This document shows positions 51,023-60,055 of a DNA stretch of 64,000 nt, one piece after another (the first letter of the stretch is position 1; each line of letters begins with the position of its first letter). Source of the DNA: Bacillota bacterium (GTDB lineage: Bacteria; Bacillota; Clostridia; Christensenellales; Aristaeellaceae); assembly GCA_023411395.1 (NCBI GenBank), contig JAEYOV010000007.1:116601-180600 (forward strand), given 5' to 3'. Under the pieces are notes generated by a model that searched no databases, was not told the DNA's origin, and saw only the letters and a list, made by a program, of their open reading frames with translations. Made by a program: the position numbers and the translations under genes.

Positions 51023-51183
51023 TTCATATTGCATGGCGGAAAATCCGGCGTGCCGCAGCATGATGATTCCCGTCATATCCGGCCGCTTTCTTACCACATT
51101 TTGCCTCCTGAAAATCCCACGCTGCAAGACTGCTCCATGCTTCATGCATCTTCCAACAAAAAGTACAAAAAAAGAACAATTAC

Positions 51184-52725
51184 TCATTCATATACAGATG
51201 ACGGCGTATCCTCAGGCCCATCCTCCGGGCATATGCCGGACCCATGCATGACTTCAAGAAAAAGCGTAAGGCCATAGGCGGATTTGAACGGCGAGCCCTC
51301 CCGCACGCAATAGGTATTGTTCCCTTCCCGGCTGCGCTGCGCCAGAAGGAAGAGCACATTCCCGTTTTGATGCGCGTACACATCCGTGGCGTAGCCGTAC
51401 AGATGGGTCACAAAAAAGACCTGAACGCCTGCCTCCATAAGCGCCGGAACAATTTCCGCCGCAAGGCGCTTTGCATCCTTGGGTGTGGTCGTCTGGAAGG
51501 ATTCGTTCATCAGCAGCAGCGAGCCCGGCTTCATAATGTCCACAAGCCCGCTCAGCTTGCTCAGCTCCACCTCCAAAAGGCCCATCTGCATACGGGTATC
51601 CTCGCCGTTGGGGAAGTAGGTGAATATGCCTGCGTACACCGGGCAAATGTACTGTCTCGCCGCAACAAACATACCGCATTGGGCCATCAATTGGGCAAGG
51701 CCCACGCTGCGAAGGAAAGTGGTCTTCCCGCCCTGGTTCGGCCCGGTGATGATGATCAGGCGCTTATTGGAAAAGCATCCATCGTTTCCTACCGGCACGT
51801 TTGCTTCTTTCAGCGCGAGCCCGGCATCCACGAGCAGCGACGCCGTATGCCGCCCGTCTTCGCCTAATTCCGGGTAGCAAACCGGCACGCCCAGGTTTTC
51901 AAGCCTTTGGTGCAGCCGGAAACAGCCCACGAGGAATTTCAGTTGAAAATCAAGCTTCTCCAAAAAGCGCTGCACAGCCCTGTTGAACGCGGCAATGATC
52001 CTGCAAATGGGCGCCAGCGCCTTTTCCGTGATCTCCTGGGCATTTTGGATCAGCGTCATGCTGGACAGGGGGATTGCGATACCGCGGGATGCAAAGGGCA
52101 AACGGGACCTTTTCGCGGGTTCCAGGAAGCGGTTCAACACAACGTCCGCCTGCTTGAGCCCTTCCCCGATGCGCCCGCTGACACATGCGCCGCCCCCCTG
52201 CCGAAGGGGTGACAATTCCTCAATGCGCAATTGAATGCGGGCAAGGTAATCATCGGAAAGCGCAGCCTTTGCCGCATCGCATAATTGAAGCAGGCCCGCC
52301 GCCTGAAAATCCCGCCTGTGCAAAAGGAGCAGCGCCTTCAGCTTTTGCAGGCCCTGGACGAGTATCTGGGCGATCTCCGTTTCATTGACGATTTTGTTGC
52401 TGTTGGAGACGACCTTGTCATATTTGGGCTTTACGTATTCGGCATACTTTTTCGTGCAATCCAGCGCCTCCCTGACAGCCGCCCGCAGCAATTCAAATAC
52501 TTCCCCATGAATCACCGCATCACGCACCACCTCATTGCGCATCCGGATGGATTGCGCATGGACAAGCGGATTTGCCAGAACAACCGCGCAGGCCTCAAAG
52601 ACGGCCTTGTCGCCGCCGGACATTGCGCCAAGGAGTATATCAAGCTTCAAATCCCTGATGAGGTCCTTGGCGTGAGGCGTTTGCTCCCTGGCTGGGGCAT
52701 CCATGTACAGCAAATCAAACTCCAT
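51184..52725 (-). CDS. MutS-like ATPase without mismatch-recognition domain (second of pair)
   Basis: A 513-residue protein with a C-terminal MutS-type ABC ATPase: Walker A TGPNQGGKTTFLRS, a Q-loop region, and Walker B reading LLLMNES, with Asn where MutS has Asp. The N-terminal 300 residues are helical, like MutS core/clamp regions, and the mismatch-binding domain I is absent. It is too short for MutS1 and lacks the Smr domain of MutS2. The frame is open to 52782, but GGAGC before ATG 52725 and an 11-base overlap with the upstream stop support this start. It is translationally coupled to a second MutS-like gene. Confidence 0.82.
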   Translation of the reverse strand: MEFDLLYMDAPAREQTPHAKDLIRDLKLDILLGAMSGGDKAVFEACAVVLANPLVHAQSIRMRNEVVRDAVIHGEVFELLRAAVREALDCTKKYAEYVKPKYDKVVSNSNKIVNETEIAQILVQGLQKLKALLLLHRRDFQAAGLLQLCDAAKAALSDDYLARIQLRIEELSPLRQGGGACVSGRIGEGLKQADVVLNRFLEPAKRSRLPFASRGIAIPLSSMTLIQNAQEITEKALAPICRIIAAFNRAVQRFLEKLDFQLKFLVGCFRLHQRLENLGVPVCYPELGEDGRHTASLLVDAGLALKEANVPVGNDGCFSNKRLIIITGPNQGGKTTFLRSVGLAQLMAQCGMFVAARQYICPVYAGIFTYFPNGEDTRMQMGLLEVELSKLSGLVDIMKPGSLLLMNESFQTTTPKDAKRLAAEIVPALMEAGVQVFFVTHLYGYATDVYAHQNGNVLFLLAQRSREGNNTYCVREGSPFKSAYGLTLFLEVMHGSGICPEDGPEDTPSSVYE

Positions 52726-54346
52726 GTGCGATCCGCTCCTTGATTTGTGTATAGGTGAGATGATGCCTGCGTGCAATTTCACTGGCGTAAGCCTGGCCGT
52801 CGGCTTCCGCCCGTATGATCCTGTACAGCCGCTGCCCGCTTGCTTTTTGCACCTGCGCCACCATGCTTACGGCATGATCCAGGCACAGCCCGTTAATATG
52901 CGTCACGAAGACAGCATGCGCGCCGGCATCCATCAGCAGCGTCAGCGCACGGCCCGCCATATCCAGCGCGTCCTGGGCGGTGGCGGACGAAAATAGCTCG
53001 TTGAGGATCACCAGGCTGCTAATCCCGGCGTCTTGCAGGATGGGCTTTAGACGAAGCAGCTCCTCCTTCAGCTTTCCGTTGTCCACCCCGGCGTCCTCCG
53101 GCTGTGTAAATTGTGAGAAGATGCTGCTGTACAGCGGAAGGCATGCCCGCTCGCAGGGAACGGGCAGCCCCAGCGCGGCAAGCACCGCAATCTGCCCGAT
53201 GCTTCGGGCGAAGGTTGTCTTTCCGCCCTGGTTTGCGCCCGTGATGACGGCGCTCCTTTCCCCCTCCAGCAGTTCAAAATCATTGGGCACAACCGCCTCG
53301 GTCTGGATGGCAAGGGCCAGGTCGTATGCGCCATCGATGGAGATGACCCCATCCCCCGCGATTGCCGGATATGCAAAAGCGCAGCCATTCCCGCGCAGCT
53401 TGATCATCAGGTCCAGATACAGGAGATAGAAACGTAATTCCCTTGCAAAGCGCCCGATGAACGGTTCCGGGAGGAACAAAGCCCCTTCCGCGGCCGCATG
53501 GATTCCATCAAAGGCTTTGGGATGCTTTTCCATCAGCGCCTTCATGATCAAGCCTTCCAGGGGAGAAAGCTCCACCTGGCGGAAGGGCAGTATCTCCATC
53601 TGCCTTTCGTCCATCTGGGCGCCCCACCTTGCTTTTGCGTCAAATTCCTGATGGAGGGCTTGCGCATAGTCCTCCGTACCGGCCTCAAAGTCCACATGCA
53701 GCATGCCGCCGTTCACGTGCAGGCTGTACGAAATACTCTCAAGCGTGTTCTTGGCCTGTTGCGTTTGTTCCTCCAGCCGGACGAACCGCGCTTCGCCTGC
53801 ATAGCCCCGGACCGCATCCAGAAAACGCAAAAGGCCTTGCGCATGAACCGTAAGCGCCGATGCTTGCAAAAGCAGCCGCCGGATGGCTGAGCAGTAAAGA
53901 ACGGCGCCGTCCACCATGTACTTGTCCCGCTGCGCCGCATGGTGCGCCTGCCTGCCGCACAGAAACAGCCGCCCCGCTTTCGCCATGGACTGGAGAAACG
54001 TCTGGAAAGCGTTGCGCACCTGCGCATCTTCCAGCGCCCGCATCACATCCTGGCGGTAAAAAACCGTGGCCGTATCGGGGCAAAAATGATAAAACAGCTC
54101 TGTCAGCTCATCATCCGCATCGTGACACAGCACAGTATCCATGACCTTGACAAGATTCAGGTCTTGGTAAAGCCCTGGACGCATTGGCATGTCCGGTTTG
54201 CTATCCCGGGATGCCAAAACAATTTTGTTGCCGCGCATGGTGTATTTCGCGCTTTTATTGTCATCCGCGCGAAATGTGAGCCAGGGATGGACTTTGGCGC
54301 GTGCCTCATCCTCCAAGGCAGGAAAGAGAATGCTGTAAAACGTCAT
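52715..54346 (-). CDS. MutS-like ATPase without mismatch-recognition domain (first of pair)
   Basis: A 543-residue paralogue of the next gene. Walker A is TGANQGGKTTFARS, Walker B SLVILNELFSSAT (Asn for Asp, Glu kept) and the H-loop AVFVTHINGL. The N-terminal helical part begins with FYSILFPALEDEARAK. The two proteins are distant in sequence yet the same in layout, so a heterodimer is plausible, as in other MutS-type ATPases. Known roles of this subfamily are unclear; recombination or DNA-structure surveillance are possible. AAGGAGCGGGGACC precedes the ATG. Confidence 0.82.
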   Translation of the reverse strand: MTFYSILFPALEDEARAKVHPWLTFRADDNKSAKYTMRGNKIVLASRDSKPDMPMRPGLYQDLNLVKVMDTVLCHDADDELTELFYHFCPDTATVFYRQDVMRALEDAQVRNAFQTFLQSMAKAGRLFLCGRQAHHAAQRDKYMVDGAVLYCSAIRRLLLQASALTVHAQGLLRFLDAVRGYAGEARFVRLEEQTQQAKNTLESISYSLHVNGGMLHVDFEAGTEDYAQALHQEFDAKARWGAQMDERQMEILPFRQVELSPLEGLIMKALMEKHPKAFDGIHAAAEGALFLPEPFIGRFARELRFYLLYLDLMIKLRGNGCAFAYPAIAGDGVISIDGAYDLALAIQTEAVVPNDFELLEGERSAVITGANQGGKTTFARSIGQIAVLAALGLPVPCERACLPLYSSIFSQFTQPEDAGVDNGKLKEELLRLKPILQDAGISSLVILNELFSSATAQDALDMAGRALTLLMDAGAHAVFVTHINGLCLDHAVSMVAQVQKASGQRLYRIIRAEADGQAYASEIARRHHLTYTQIKERIAHGV

Positions 54347-54486
54347 GGTCCCCGCTCCTTTTAGGGCGCATCCCGCCGCACAAACAGCATAGACCCTGAC
54401 GCATGTGCAGAGTCAACAATATCTTTTCTTTATCATGACAGTGGCATATAATGAAAGTATAAAATGTGGCAAAGGAAGTCTTGGCA

Positions 54487-54933
54487 ATGAAAATGAAAAT
54501 CGGCGAATTCGCGGCCTTCAGCGACGTATCCATCCGGGCGCTGCGCCTGTACGACCGCATGGGCCTGTTGAAGCCTTCCCATGTCGATAAAGAATCCGGC
54601 TACCGGTATTACCTTCCCGAGCAGATGCAAACCCTCCATACCATCTTAAGCTTCAAGAAGGTAGGGTTTTCCCTCAAGGAAATCAAGGACATGATCTCCG
54701 CCCGACTGGACCGGAATGCCGTGATTGTAAGGCTTCGCCAAAAGCAGCTGGAGAACGAGCGCACCGCAGCCATATGTCAATACAACAATGAAAACATTCA
54801 AAAAATGCTGGATGCGCTGTCCGCCGCCCCCGAAGAACCGGATGCCCAAAAGCAGGCACAGCGCCTTTCCCGGATCGCCTGCCTGGAAAACGACAAGCTG
54901 GAGCATGATTTTTCCCAGATCCTTTGGCTATAG
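54487..54933 (+). CDS. MerR family transcriptional regulator
   Basis: A 148-residue MerR-type regulator. The winged helix is at about 1-70 (KIGEFAAFSDVSIRALRLYDRMGLLKPS), followed by the dimer helix and a short C-terminal region without Cys clusters, so it is more like BmrR/TipA-type activators without the ligand domain. AAAGGAAG lies 8-10 bases before ATG 54487. A TATAAT -10 box is visible near 54448. It is divergent from the MutS-like pair and followed by the BusR-like gene; the target is unknown. Confidence 0.88.
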   Translation: MKMKIGEFAAFSDVSIRALRLYDRMGLLKPSHVDKESGYRYYLPEQMQTLHTILSFKKVGFSLKEIKDMISARLDRNAVIVRLRQKQLENERTAAICQYNNENIQKMLDALSAAPEEPDAQKQAQRLSRIACLENDKLEHDFSQILWL

Positions 54934-55045
54934 GAGCCTTTCTCTGGGCATGCCTTTTCATTGCGCTTTTTAGGGATCGTTGCTATAATGTCTTTGATCC
55001 GGGCAGAATGCTTCATAATATTCCTTATCCAAAGGATGCGTTGAT

Positions 55046-55672
55046 ATGAACAGCCCCGTTATCACTCCGGTTTATTCCCAGATCGCCCTGGATATCGCCC
55101 TGCGCATCGCCCGGGGCGACTTGAAGGAAAACACAAAGGTGTATGGCCGCTCGGTCATGGCCTCCGAATACGGCGTTTCTCCCGAAACCATCCGCCGTGC
55201 CATGAAGCTGCTGGAGGACATGGAGATTATCGAAGTCCGCCATAACAGCGGCGTGGTGATTCTTTCCGCCGAAAGAGCCAGGCAATACGTTGAAAAGCAC
55301 GGCGAGCAAAACGATATCCGTGCCCACCAGAAAGAACTGAACCAGCTGCTCTTGCAGCAGGTGGAGCTGGGCCGGCGGATTGCCGATGTGGCCGGGTCCA
55401 TCGTGCGCATCAACGAGCGGTTTTCAAGGACCACTCCCTTCCCCAATTATGAGGCGGCGCTGCCGGAAGGCTGCCCGCTGATTGGCAAAAACCTGGGGGA
55501 ATTGAAGTTCTGGCAGCAAACGGGCGCCACAGTGATAGCCATCCGCCGAAAGGACAGGATTATTCTCTCCCCCGGCCCCTATGCCGCCCTGGAAGAAAAG
55601 GATGTTCTGCTGTTTGTGGGAGACGTAAACTGTCCCAACGCCGTCAGCACTTTCCTGACGCAGGGATATTGA
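55046..55672 (+). CDS. busR: GntR-type regulator with RCK_C domain, BusR-like
   Basis: A 208-residue regulator: GntR winged helix (about 1-75, YGVSPETIRRAMKLLEDMEII), a coiled coil (about 85-125) and a C-terminal TrkA-C/RCK_C domain (about 135-208, GKNLGELKFWQQTGATVIAIRR). This architecture is that of BusR, which represses the BusA/OpuA osmolyte importer when bound to cyclic di-AMP. Here the next operon is an OpuC-type importer, whose promoter carries a matching inverted repeat. AAAGGATG lies 8 bases before the ATG. Its own terminator follows. Confidence 0.85.
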   Translation: MNSPVITPVYSQIALDIALRIARGDLKENTKVYGRSVMASEYGVSPETIRRAMKLLEDMEIIEVRHNSGVVILSAERARQYVEKHGEQNDIRAHQKELNQLLLQQVELGRRIADVAGSIVRINERFSRTTPFPNYEAALPEGCPLIGKNLGELKFWQQTGATVIAIRRKDRIILSPGPYAALEEKDVLLFVGDVNCPNAVSTFLTQGY

Positions 55673-55686
55673 TCCATGCGATTTCA

Positions 55687-55712
55687 CGCCGGAAAAATTC
55701 CGGCGCTTTTTT
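55687..55712 (+). terminator. Terminator after the BusR-like gene
   Basis: CGCCGGAA-aaa-TTCCGGCG followed by C and six T residues. It separates the regulator from the opuC operon. Confidence 0.9.
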
Positions 55713-55775
55713 GCATATGCGTCAAATTTGCCGCATAGCTTCCGTTGTGCGCCCTGGGCGTCGCGTTTTCGTTGG

Positions 55776-55812
55776 TTGACAACTGACAACTTGTATATTA
55801 TAATTAAGTTGT
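55776..55812 (+). promoter_or_regulatory. opuC promoter with overlapping inverted repeat
   Basis: TTGACA (55776-55781), 17-base spacer, TATAAT (55799-55804): a full consensus promoter. ACAACTT (55786-55792) and AAGTTGT (55806-55812) form a 7-bp inverted repeat around the -10 box, and TGACAAC is repeated directly at 55777-55790. This is the expected place for a repressor such as the BusR-like protein. Confidence 0.8.
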
Positions 55813-55855
55813 TACATTCTTTTACAGAATGTATTTCTTATGAAAGGATGATGAG

Positions 55856-56983
55856 ATGATCGAATTTGAGCACGTACAGAAAAGCTACGGCCACAGCTTG
55901 ATCCTGGACGACCTGAGCTTGCATATCAAAGCCGGAGAATTTGTCGTTTTAATCGGACCCAGCGGCTGCGGCAAGACCACAACTCTAAAAGCCATCAACC
56001 GTTTGATCGAAGCGGATAAAGGTTCCATCCGCATCGGCGGAAAAGATATTAAGGATCAGGACCCGGTAGCACTCCGCCGCACCATCGGATACGTCATCCA
56101 GCAGATCGGCCTGTTCCCCAATATGACGGTGGAACAAAACATTGCCGTTGTGCCAAGGCTTCTCAAGCACCCCAAGGAAAAATGGCGGGAGACAGTGCAT
56201 TCCCTTTTGGATCTTGTGAACATGCCCTATGACCAGTATGCAAAAAAATATCCGTCAGAGCTGTCCGGCGGGCAGCAGCAGCGCATAGGCGTTCTTCGGG
56301 CCCTGGCGGCCTCGCCGCCCATCGTATTGATGGATGAACCCTTCGGTGCGCTGGACCCCATCACGCGGGATTCCCTGCAGGAAGAAATCAAGCGGATTCA
56401 AAAGAAGCTGAAGAAGACCATCGTGTTTGTCACCCACGACATGGAGGAGGCGCTGCGCCTGGCCGATACCATCGTGTTTATGGACCAGGGCAAAATTGTG
56501 CAGATGGCCTCCCCGGAGGAGATGCTCAAAAGCCCTGCCGCGCCCATTGTGCGCAGCTTCCTGGGCCGGCATATGGATAACGGAAATGCCACGGCAAGCC
56601 TTACAGCCCAGGACTTTATGCGCTCCAAGGTATATAAGGTGCAAAAGACAGCCCGCACCCTGGAATGCATCGACATCATGCAGCGCCGGGACGTCAACTC
56701 CCTGATTGTTTTGAATGAGGATGACACATACGCCGGCACCGTGTGGATTGAAACCATCCGTGCCCAGGGCAAGGCCGGCCGGGAAATTGGCGAGCTGGTG
56801 ACGACGGAGGTACCCACGGCTCAAAAGACCGATGATGCCAAGGATGCCTTCGATAAGCTGCTGTCCTCAGCCGCCAACTACGTGGTTGTCCTCAATGAGG
56901 ACAGCACCGTGGCAGGGATCATCACAAGAACCAGCACCGCCAAAGCCCTGGGCGAAGCTTTGTGGGGGGAGATACCGTCGTGA
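55856..56983 (+). CDS. opuCA: Osmoprotectant (glycine betaine/carnitine/choline) ABC importer ATPase
   Basis: A 375-residue ATPase of the OpuCA/ProV family. Walker A GPSGCGKTTTLK, signature LSGGQQQRIGVLRAL, Walker B VLMDEPFGALDP, followed by two CBS domains (about 255-370: QRRDVNSLIVLNEDDTYAG and ANYVVVLNEDSTVAGIITR). In OpuC-type systems the CBS pair senses ionic strength or cyclic di-AMP. Its stop overlaps the GTG start of the next permease gene. Confidence 0.94.
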   Translation: MIEFEHVQKSYGHSLILDDLSLHIKAGEFVVLIGPSGCGKTTTLKAINRLIEADKGSIRIGGKDIKDQDPVALRRTIGYVIQQIGLFPNMTVEQNIAVVPRLLKHPKEKWRETVHSLLDLVNMPYDQYAKKYPSELSGGQQQRIGVLRALAASPPIVLMDEPFGALDPITRDSLQEEIKRIQKKLKKTIVFVTHDMEEALRLADTIVFMDQGKIVQMASPEEMLKSPAAPIVRSFLGRHMDNGNATASLTAQDFMRSKVYKVQKTARTLECIDIMQRRDVNSLIVLNEDDTYAGTVWIETIRAQGKAGREIGELVTTEVPTAQKTDDAKDAFDKLLSSAANYVVVLNEDSTVAGIITRTSTAKALGEALWGEIPS

Positions 56984-57624
56984 GTTTTTTTGAGTTCATC
57001 GCAAAAAACCAGGCGGAAATCCTGCGAAGCATCGGCCGCCATTTGGAATTGGTGGGCCTGTCGGTGCTGGCGGGCATCTTGATTTCCATTCCCCTGGGTA
57101 TATACCTGACCAGGCATCAAAAGCTGGCCGGGCCTGTGCTTGCGTTTGCCGGCATGATTCAAACCATTCCGGGGCTTGTTATGCTGGGGTTTGCGCTTTT
57201 GCTCTTTGGCATCGGAATGCTGCCGGCGCTGGTGGTGCTATCGCTGTACGCCATCCTGCCCATCCTTCGTAATACCTACACCGGCATCACCCAGGTGGAT
57301 AAGGGGTACATCGAAGCCGCCCGGGGCATCGGTATGACGCCCTTTCAGGTTTTGCTCAAGGTGGAGCTGCCCTTATCCCTGCCCGCCATCGTCAGCGGCA
57401 TCCGCATCTCCACCGTTTATATCCTGAGCTGGGCCACCCTGGCCGGGCTGATCGGTGCGGGGGGCTTGGGCGATTTGATTTGGACGGGGCTTTCCACCTA
57501 CAATACCCGGTACATTCTGGCGGGGGCCGTACCCTCGGCCATCCTGGCTTTTGCGACCAGCGGCCTCATCGGCCTTGTCCAGCGGACACTTACGCCAAGA
57601 GGGCTAAGGGGGCGCAGCACATGA
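56980..57624 (+). CDS. opuCB: Osmoprotectant ABC importer permease
   Basis: A 214-residue permease with about 5-6 membrane helices and the EAA loop GYIEAARGIGMTPFQVLLKVELPL, matching OpuCB/ProW-like proteins. The GTG at 56980 overlaps the opuCA stop (GTGA) and follows GGGGGAG; the longer frame from 56962 is unlikely. Its stop overlaps the next start as ATGA. Confidence 0.92.
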   Translation: MSFFEFIAKNQAEILRSIGRHLELVGLSVLAGILISIPLGIYLTRHQKLAGPVLAFAGMIQTIPGLVMLGFALLLFGIGMLPALVVLSLYAILPILRNTYTGITQVDKGYIEAARGIGMTPFQVLLKVELPLSLPAIVSGIRISTVYILSWATLAGLIGAGGLGDLIWTGLSTYNTRYILAGAVPSAILAFATSGLIGLVQRTLTPRGLRGRST

Positions 57625-58214
57625 ATCTGTTCCCGTTGATAATAGAGCATATGTACATCGTGATCGCAGCCATGGCCATAGCCACATTCCTTGGCGTGCT
57701 GCTGGGTGTGGCTGCCTACTGGGTGAAATGGCTTGCCCCCCTTTTGATGGGTTTGGCGGAAACCATACAAACCATCCCTTCCCTGGCGCTGCTGGCGATG
57801 CTGATGATCCTCTTCGGCCTGGGCAATACCACCATGATCGCAGGCCTTGTGCTCTACGCGTTGCTGCCCATCATGCGCAATACCTATACCGGGCTTACCG
57901 GCGTATCCGAAGCGGTAAGGGATGCCGCAAGAGGCATGGGCATGTCCAAACTACAGCGCCTTTTCCAGGTGGAATTGCCCCTTTCCTTCCCCCTGATCTT
58001 TTCCGGGCTGAAAATCGCGCTGGTCAACTCCCTTTCCATCGCGGTGATGGGGGTATTGATAGGCGCCGGCGGCTTGGGCTATCCCATCTACCGGGGCATT
58101 CAGACACGGCATATCGGCCGCATATTGACAGGAGCCCTGCCCGTGGTTTTGATGGCGCTGCTCTTTGACGCTTTGATGTCGAGAGTGGAAAGACGCCTGT
58201 TAAAGCAGGGCTAA
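57621..58214 (+). CDS. opuCD: Osmoprotectant ABC importer permease, second subunit
   Basis: A 197-residue permease homologous to the preceding one, with the EAA loop VRDAARGMGMSKLQRLFQVELPL. The ATG at 57621 overlaps the opuCB stop (ATGA). Two permease subunits with a CBS ATPase and a lipoprotein receptor is the OpuC layout, with gene order A-B-D-C here. Confidence 0.92.
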   Translation: MNLFPLIIEHMYIVIAAMAIATFLGVLLGVAAYWVKWLAPLLMGLAETIQTIPSLALLAMLMILFGLGNTTMIAGLVLYALLPIMRNTYTGLTGVSEAVRDAARGMGMSKLQRLFQVELPLSFPLIFSGLKIALVNSLSIAVMGVLIGAGGLGYPIYRGIQTRHIGRILTGALPVVLMALLFDALMSRVERRLLKQG

Positions 58215-58240
58215 ACATAAAGTCGCAAGGAGGAAAAGAC

Positions 58241-59134
58241 ATGAAACTCACAAAGAAAATTGTACTGGCACTGCTGGTGGCATCGCTGCTTACGGTGTTC
58301 GCCGGGTGTTCACAGCAAAAAGCCGTCACCGTCGGCTCCAAGGATTTCGGTGAAAACATTGTGCTGGGTGAAATGTTTGCGCAATTGATCGAGGCCAAGA
58401 CAGACATCAAGGTCAACAGAAAGCTGAACATGGGCGGCACGTTCGTCAATTTTGAGGCAATTCAAAAAGGCGATATCGACATGTATCCCGAGTATACCGG
58501 AACAGGTCTCACCGCCCAATTGAAAATGGACGTCATCTCCGACCCGGAGGAGGCTTACAAAGCGGTGTCCGACGAGTTTCAGAAGCAGTTCAAAATTACA
58601 TGGCTCAAGCCTTTCGGCTTCAACAACACCTATACTTTGGCAGTCACCGACGCGGTGTACCAGCAGTACGGCGTGGAAACCTACAGCGATCTGGCGGCTA
58701 TTGCAGGAAACCTGGTATTCGGTGCGGAGCATGAGTTCTTCAACCGCCAGGATGGCTTTGACGGCTTGGTGGCACTGTATGGCATGACCTTCAAGGGCGA
58801 GCCCCTGAAGATGAACGTATCCCTGAAATACCAGGCCATCGGCAACGGCGATATGGATGTCACCGACGCTTTTGCCACCGACGGCCCCATCCGCCAGTAC
58901 AATCTGAAGGTACTAACAGATGACAAGGGCTTCTTCCCGCCCTACTATGCCGCGCCCATCATCCGTACCGAAACGCTCACAAAGTATCCCGAACTGGAAG
59001 GCGTGTTGAATTCCCTGGCCGGGCAGATTGACGACGCGGCCATGACGGAGCTCAACTACAAAATCGATGTGGAAGGCCAGTCGATTGAAGCCGTAGCCAA
59101 AGAATTCCTTACCGCAAAAGGACTTCTCAAGTAA
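58241..59134 (+). CDS. opuCC: Osmoprotectant-binding lipoprotein
   Basis: A 297-residue OpuAC/OpuCC-type receptor. The signal peptide ends in the lipobox LTVFAGC with Cys23, so it is anchored to the membrane, unlike the other three binding proteins in the window. KAVTVGSKDFGENIVLGEMFAQLIE and DMYPEYTGTG are characteristic of the quaternary-amine binding family. AAGGAGG lies about 9 bases before the ATG. A strong terminator follows. Confidence 0.94.
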   Translation: MKLTKKIVLALLVASLLTVFAGCSQQKAVTVGSKDFGENIVLGEMFAQLIEAKTDIKVNRKLNMGGTFVNFEAIQKGDIDMYPEYTGTGLTAQLKMDVISDPEEAYKAVSDEFQKQFKITWLKPFGFNNTYTLAVTDAVYQQYGVETYSDLAAIAGNLVFGAEHEFFNRQDGFDGLVALYGMTFKGEPLKMNVSLKYQAIGNGDMDVTDAFATDGPIRQYNLKVLTDDKGFFPPYYAAPIIRTETLTKYPELEGVLNSLAGQIDDAAMTELNYKIDVEGQSIEAVAKEFLTAKGLLK

Positions 59135-59176
59135 TAGCCGCACATTGTTTCCTTTCGAATATCTCCGTATACATCC

Positions 59177-59212
59177 ATACAGCCCGCCGGATTTTCGGCG
59201 GGCTGTATTTTG
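59177..59212. terminator. Bidirectional terminator
   Basis: A perfect 13-bp stem ATACAGCCCGCCG / CGGCGGGCTGTAT with a 6-base loop, followed by TTTTG. It lies between the convergent opuC operon and the SsuABC-type operon. Confidence 0.88.
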
Positions 59213-59236
59213 CAATTTGCCTTTCTTCAATAGATA

Positions 59237-60055
59237 TTAGCCCTGATACACCCGGCGGCGCGTGATGCGCTTTTCCAAAATGGATACGGCGTAATACATC
59301 ACCCCGGCAAGCGTGCAGAGTATTACCACACTGCTCATGACAATATCCAGTTTGAAGACCTGACCGCCATACACGATCAGATATCCCAACCCCGCCCTTG
59401 AGATTAAAAATTCCCCAACGATGACACCTACCCAGCTTAATCCCACGGACAATTTCAGCGTGGATACGATGGTGGGCACATTAGCGGGCAAAACCACCAT
59501 GCGCAGCATTTGCAGCTTGGAAGCGCCAAACGCACGCATGAGCAGAAGCTTTTCCTCGGAAACGCCGGAGAACCCGGTGGATACGCTGGTAATGGAAACG
59601 ATGATGCTTACCAATACAGCTATGGTCACGATGGCCGGGATGCCGGTCCCAATCCATACGATCAGCACAGGGCCAAGAGCAATTTTCGGCAGGGAATTCA
59701 AAATGACCAGATAAGGATCAAGTACCTTCGCCACCCTCGGGCACCACCACAGAAGGATTGCGGTGAGCACTCCCAGTCCGGTGCCCAGAACAAATCCAAG
59801 AACCGTCTCCCACAGCGTATACAGGATGTGCTTAACCAAATTACCTGTTTGAAACAGCGATACCACCGTGCGGGCAATGCGGCTGGGCGAGCTGAAAATA
59901 AAGGAATCCAGCATGCCGTTGTGCGTACACACTTCCCACAAAGCCAGCACCAAAACAAGAATCAGCAGCCGTGCCACCCTGACCAGTATCTTTTCCCGCT
60001 TCAGCCGCCGAAGGTATGCGAAGCGTTCCTTGGAGGGATGCTGCTTTTCATACAT
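59237..60055 (-). CDS. SsuC/TauC/ThiX-type ABC permease
   Basis: A 272-residue permease with about 6 membrane helices and the EAA-like loop EEKLLLMRAFGASKLQMLRMVVLP, typical of nitrate/sulfonate/taurine/thiamine-precursor importers. ATG 60055 overlaps the ATPase stop region, with AAGGGG about 10 bases upstream; ATG 60061 is an alternative. Substrate not determined by sequence. Confidence 0.9.
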   Translation of the reverse strand: MYEKQHPSKERFAYLRRLKREKILVRVARLLILVLVLALWEVCTHNGMLDSFIFSSPSRIARTVVSLFQTGNLVKHILYTLWETVLGFVLGTGLGVLTAILLWWCPRVAKVLDPYLVILNSLPKIALGPVLIVWIGTGIPAIVTIAVLVSIIVSITSVSTGFSGVSEEKLLLMRAFGASKLQMLRMVVLPANVPTIVSTLKLSVGLSWVGVIVGEFLISRAGLGYLIVYGGQVFKLDIVMSSVVILCTLAGVMYYAVSILEKRITRRRVYQG

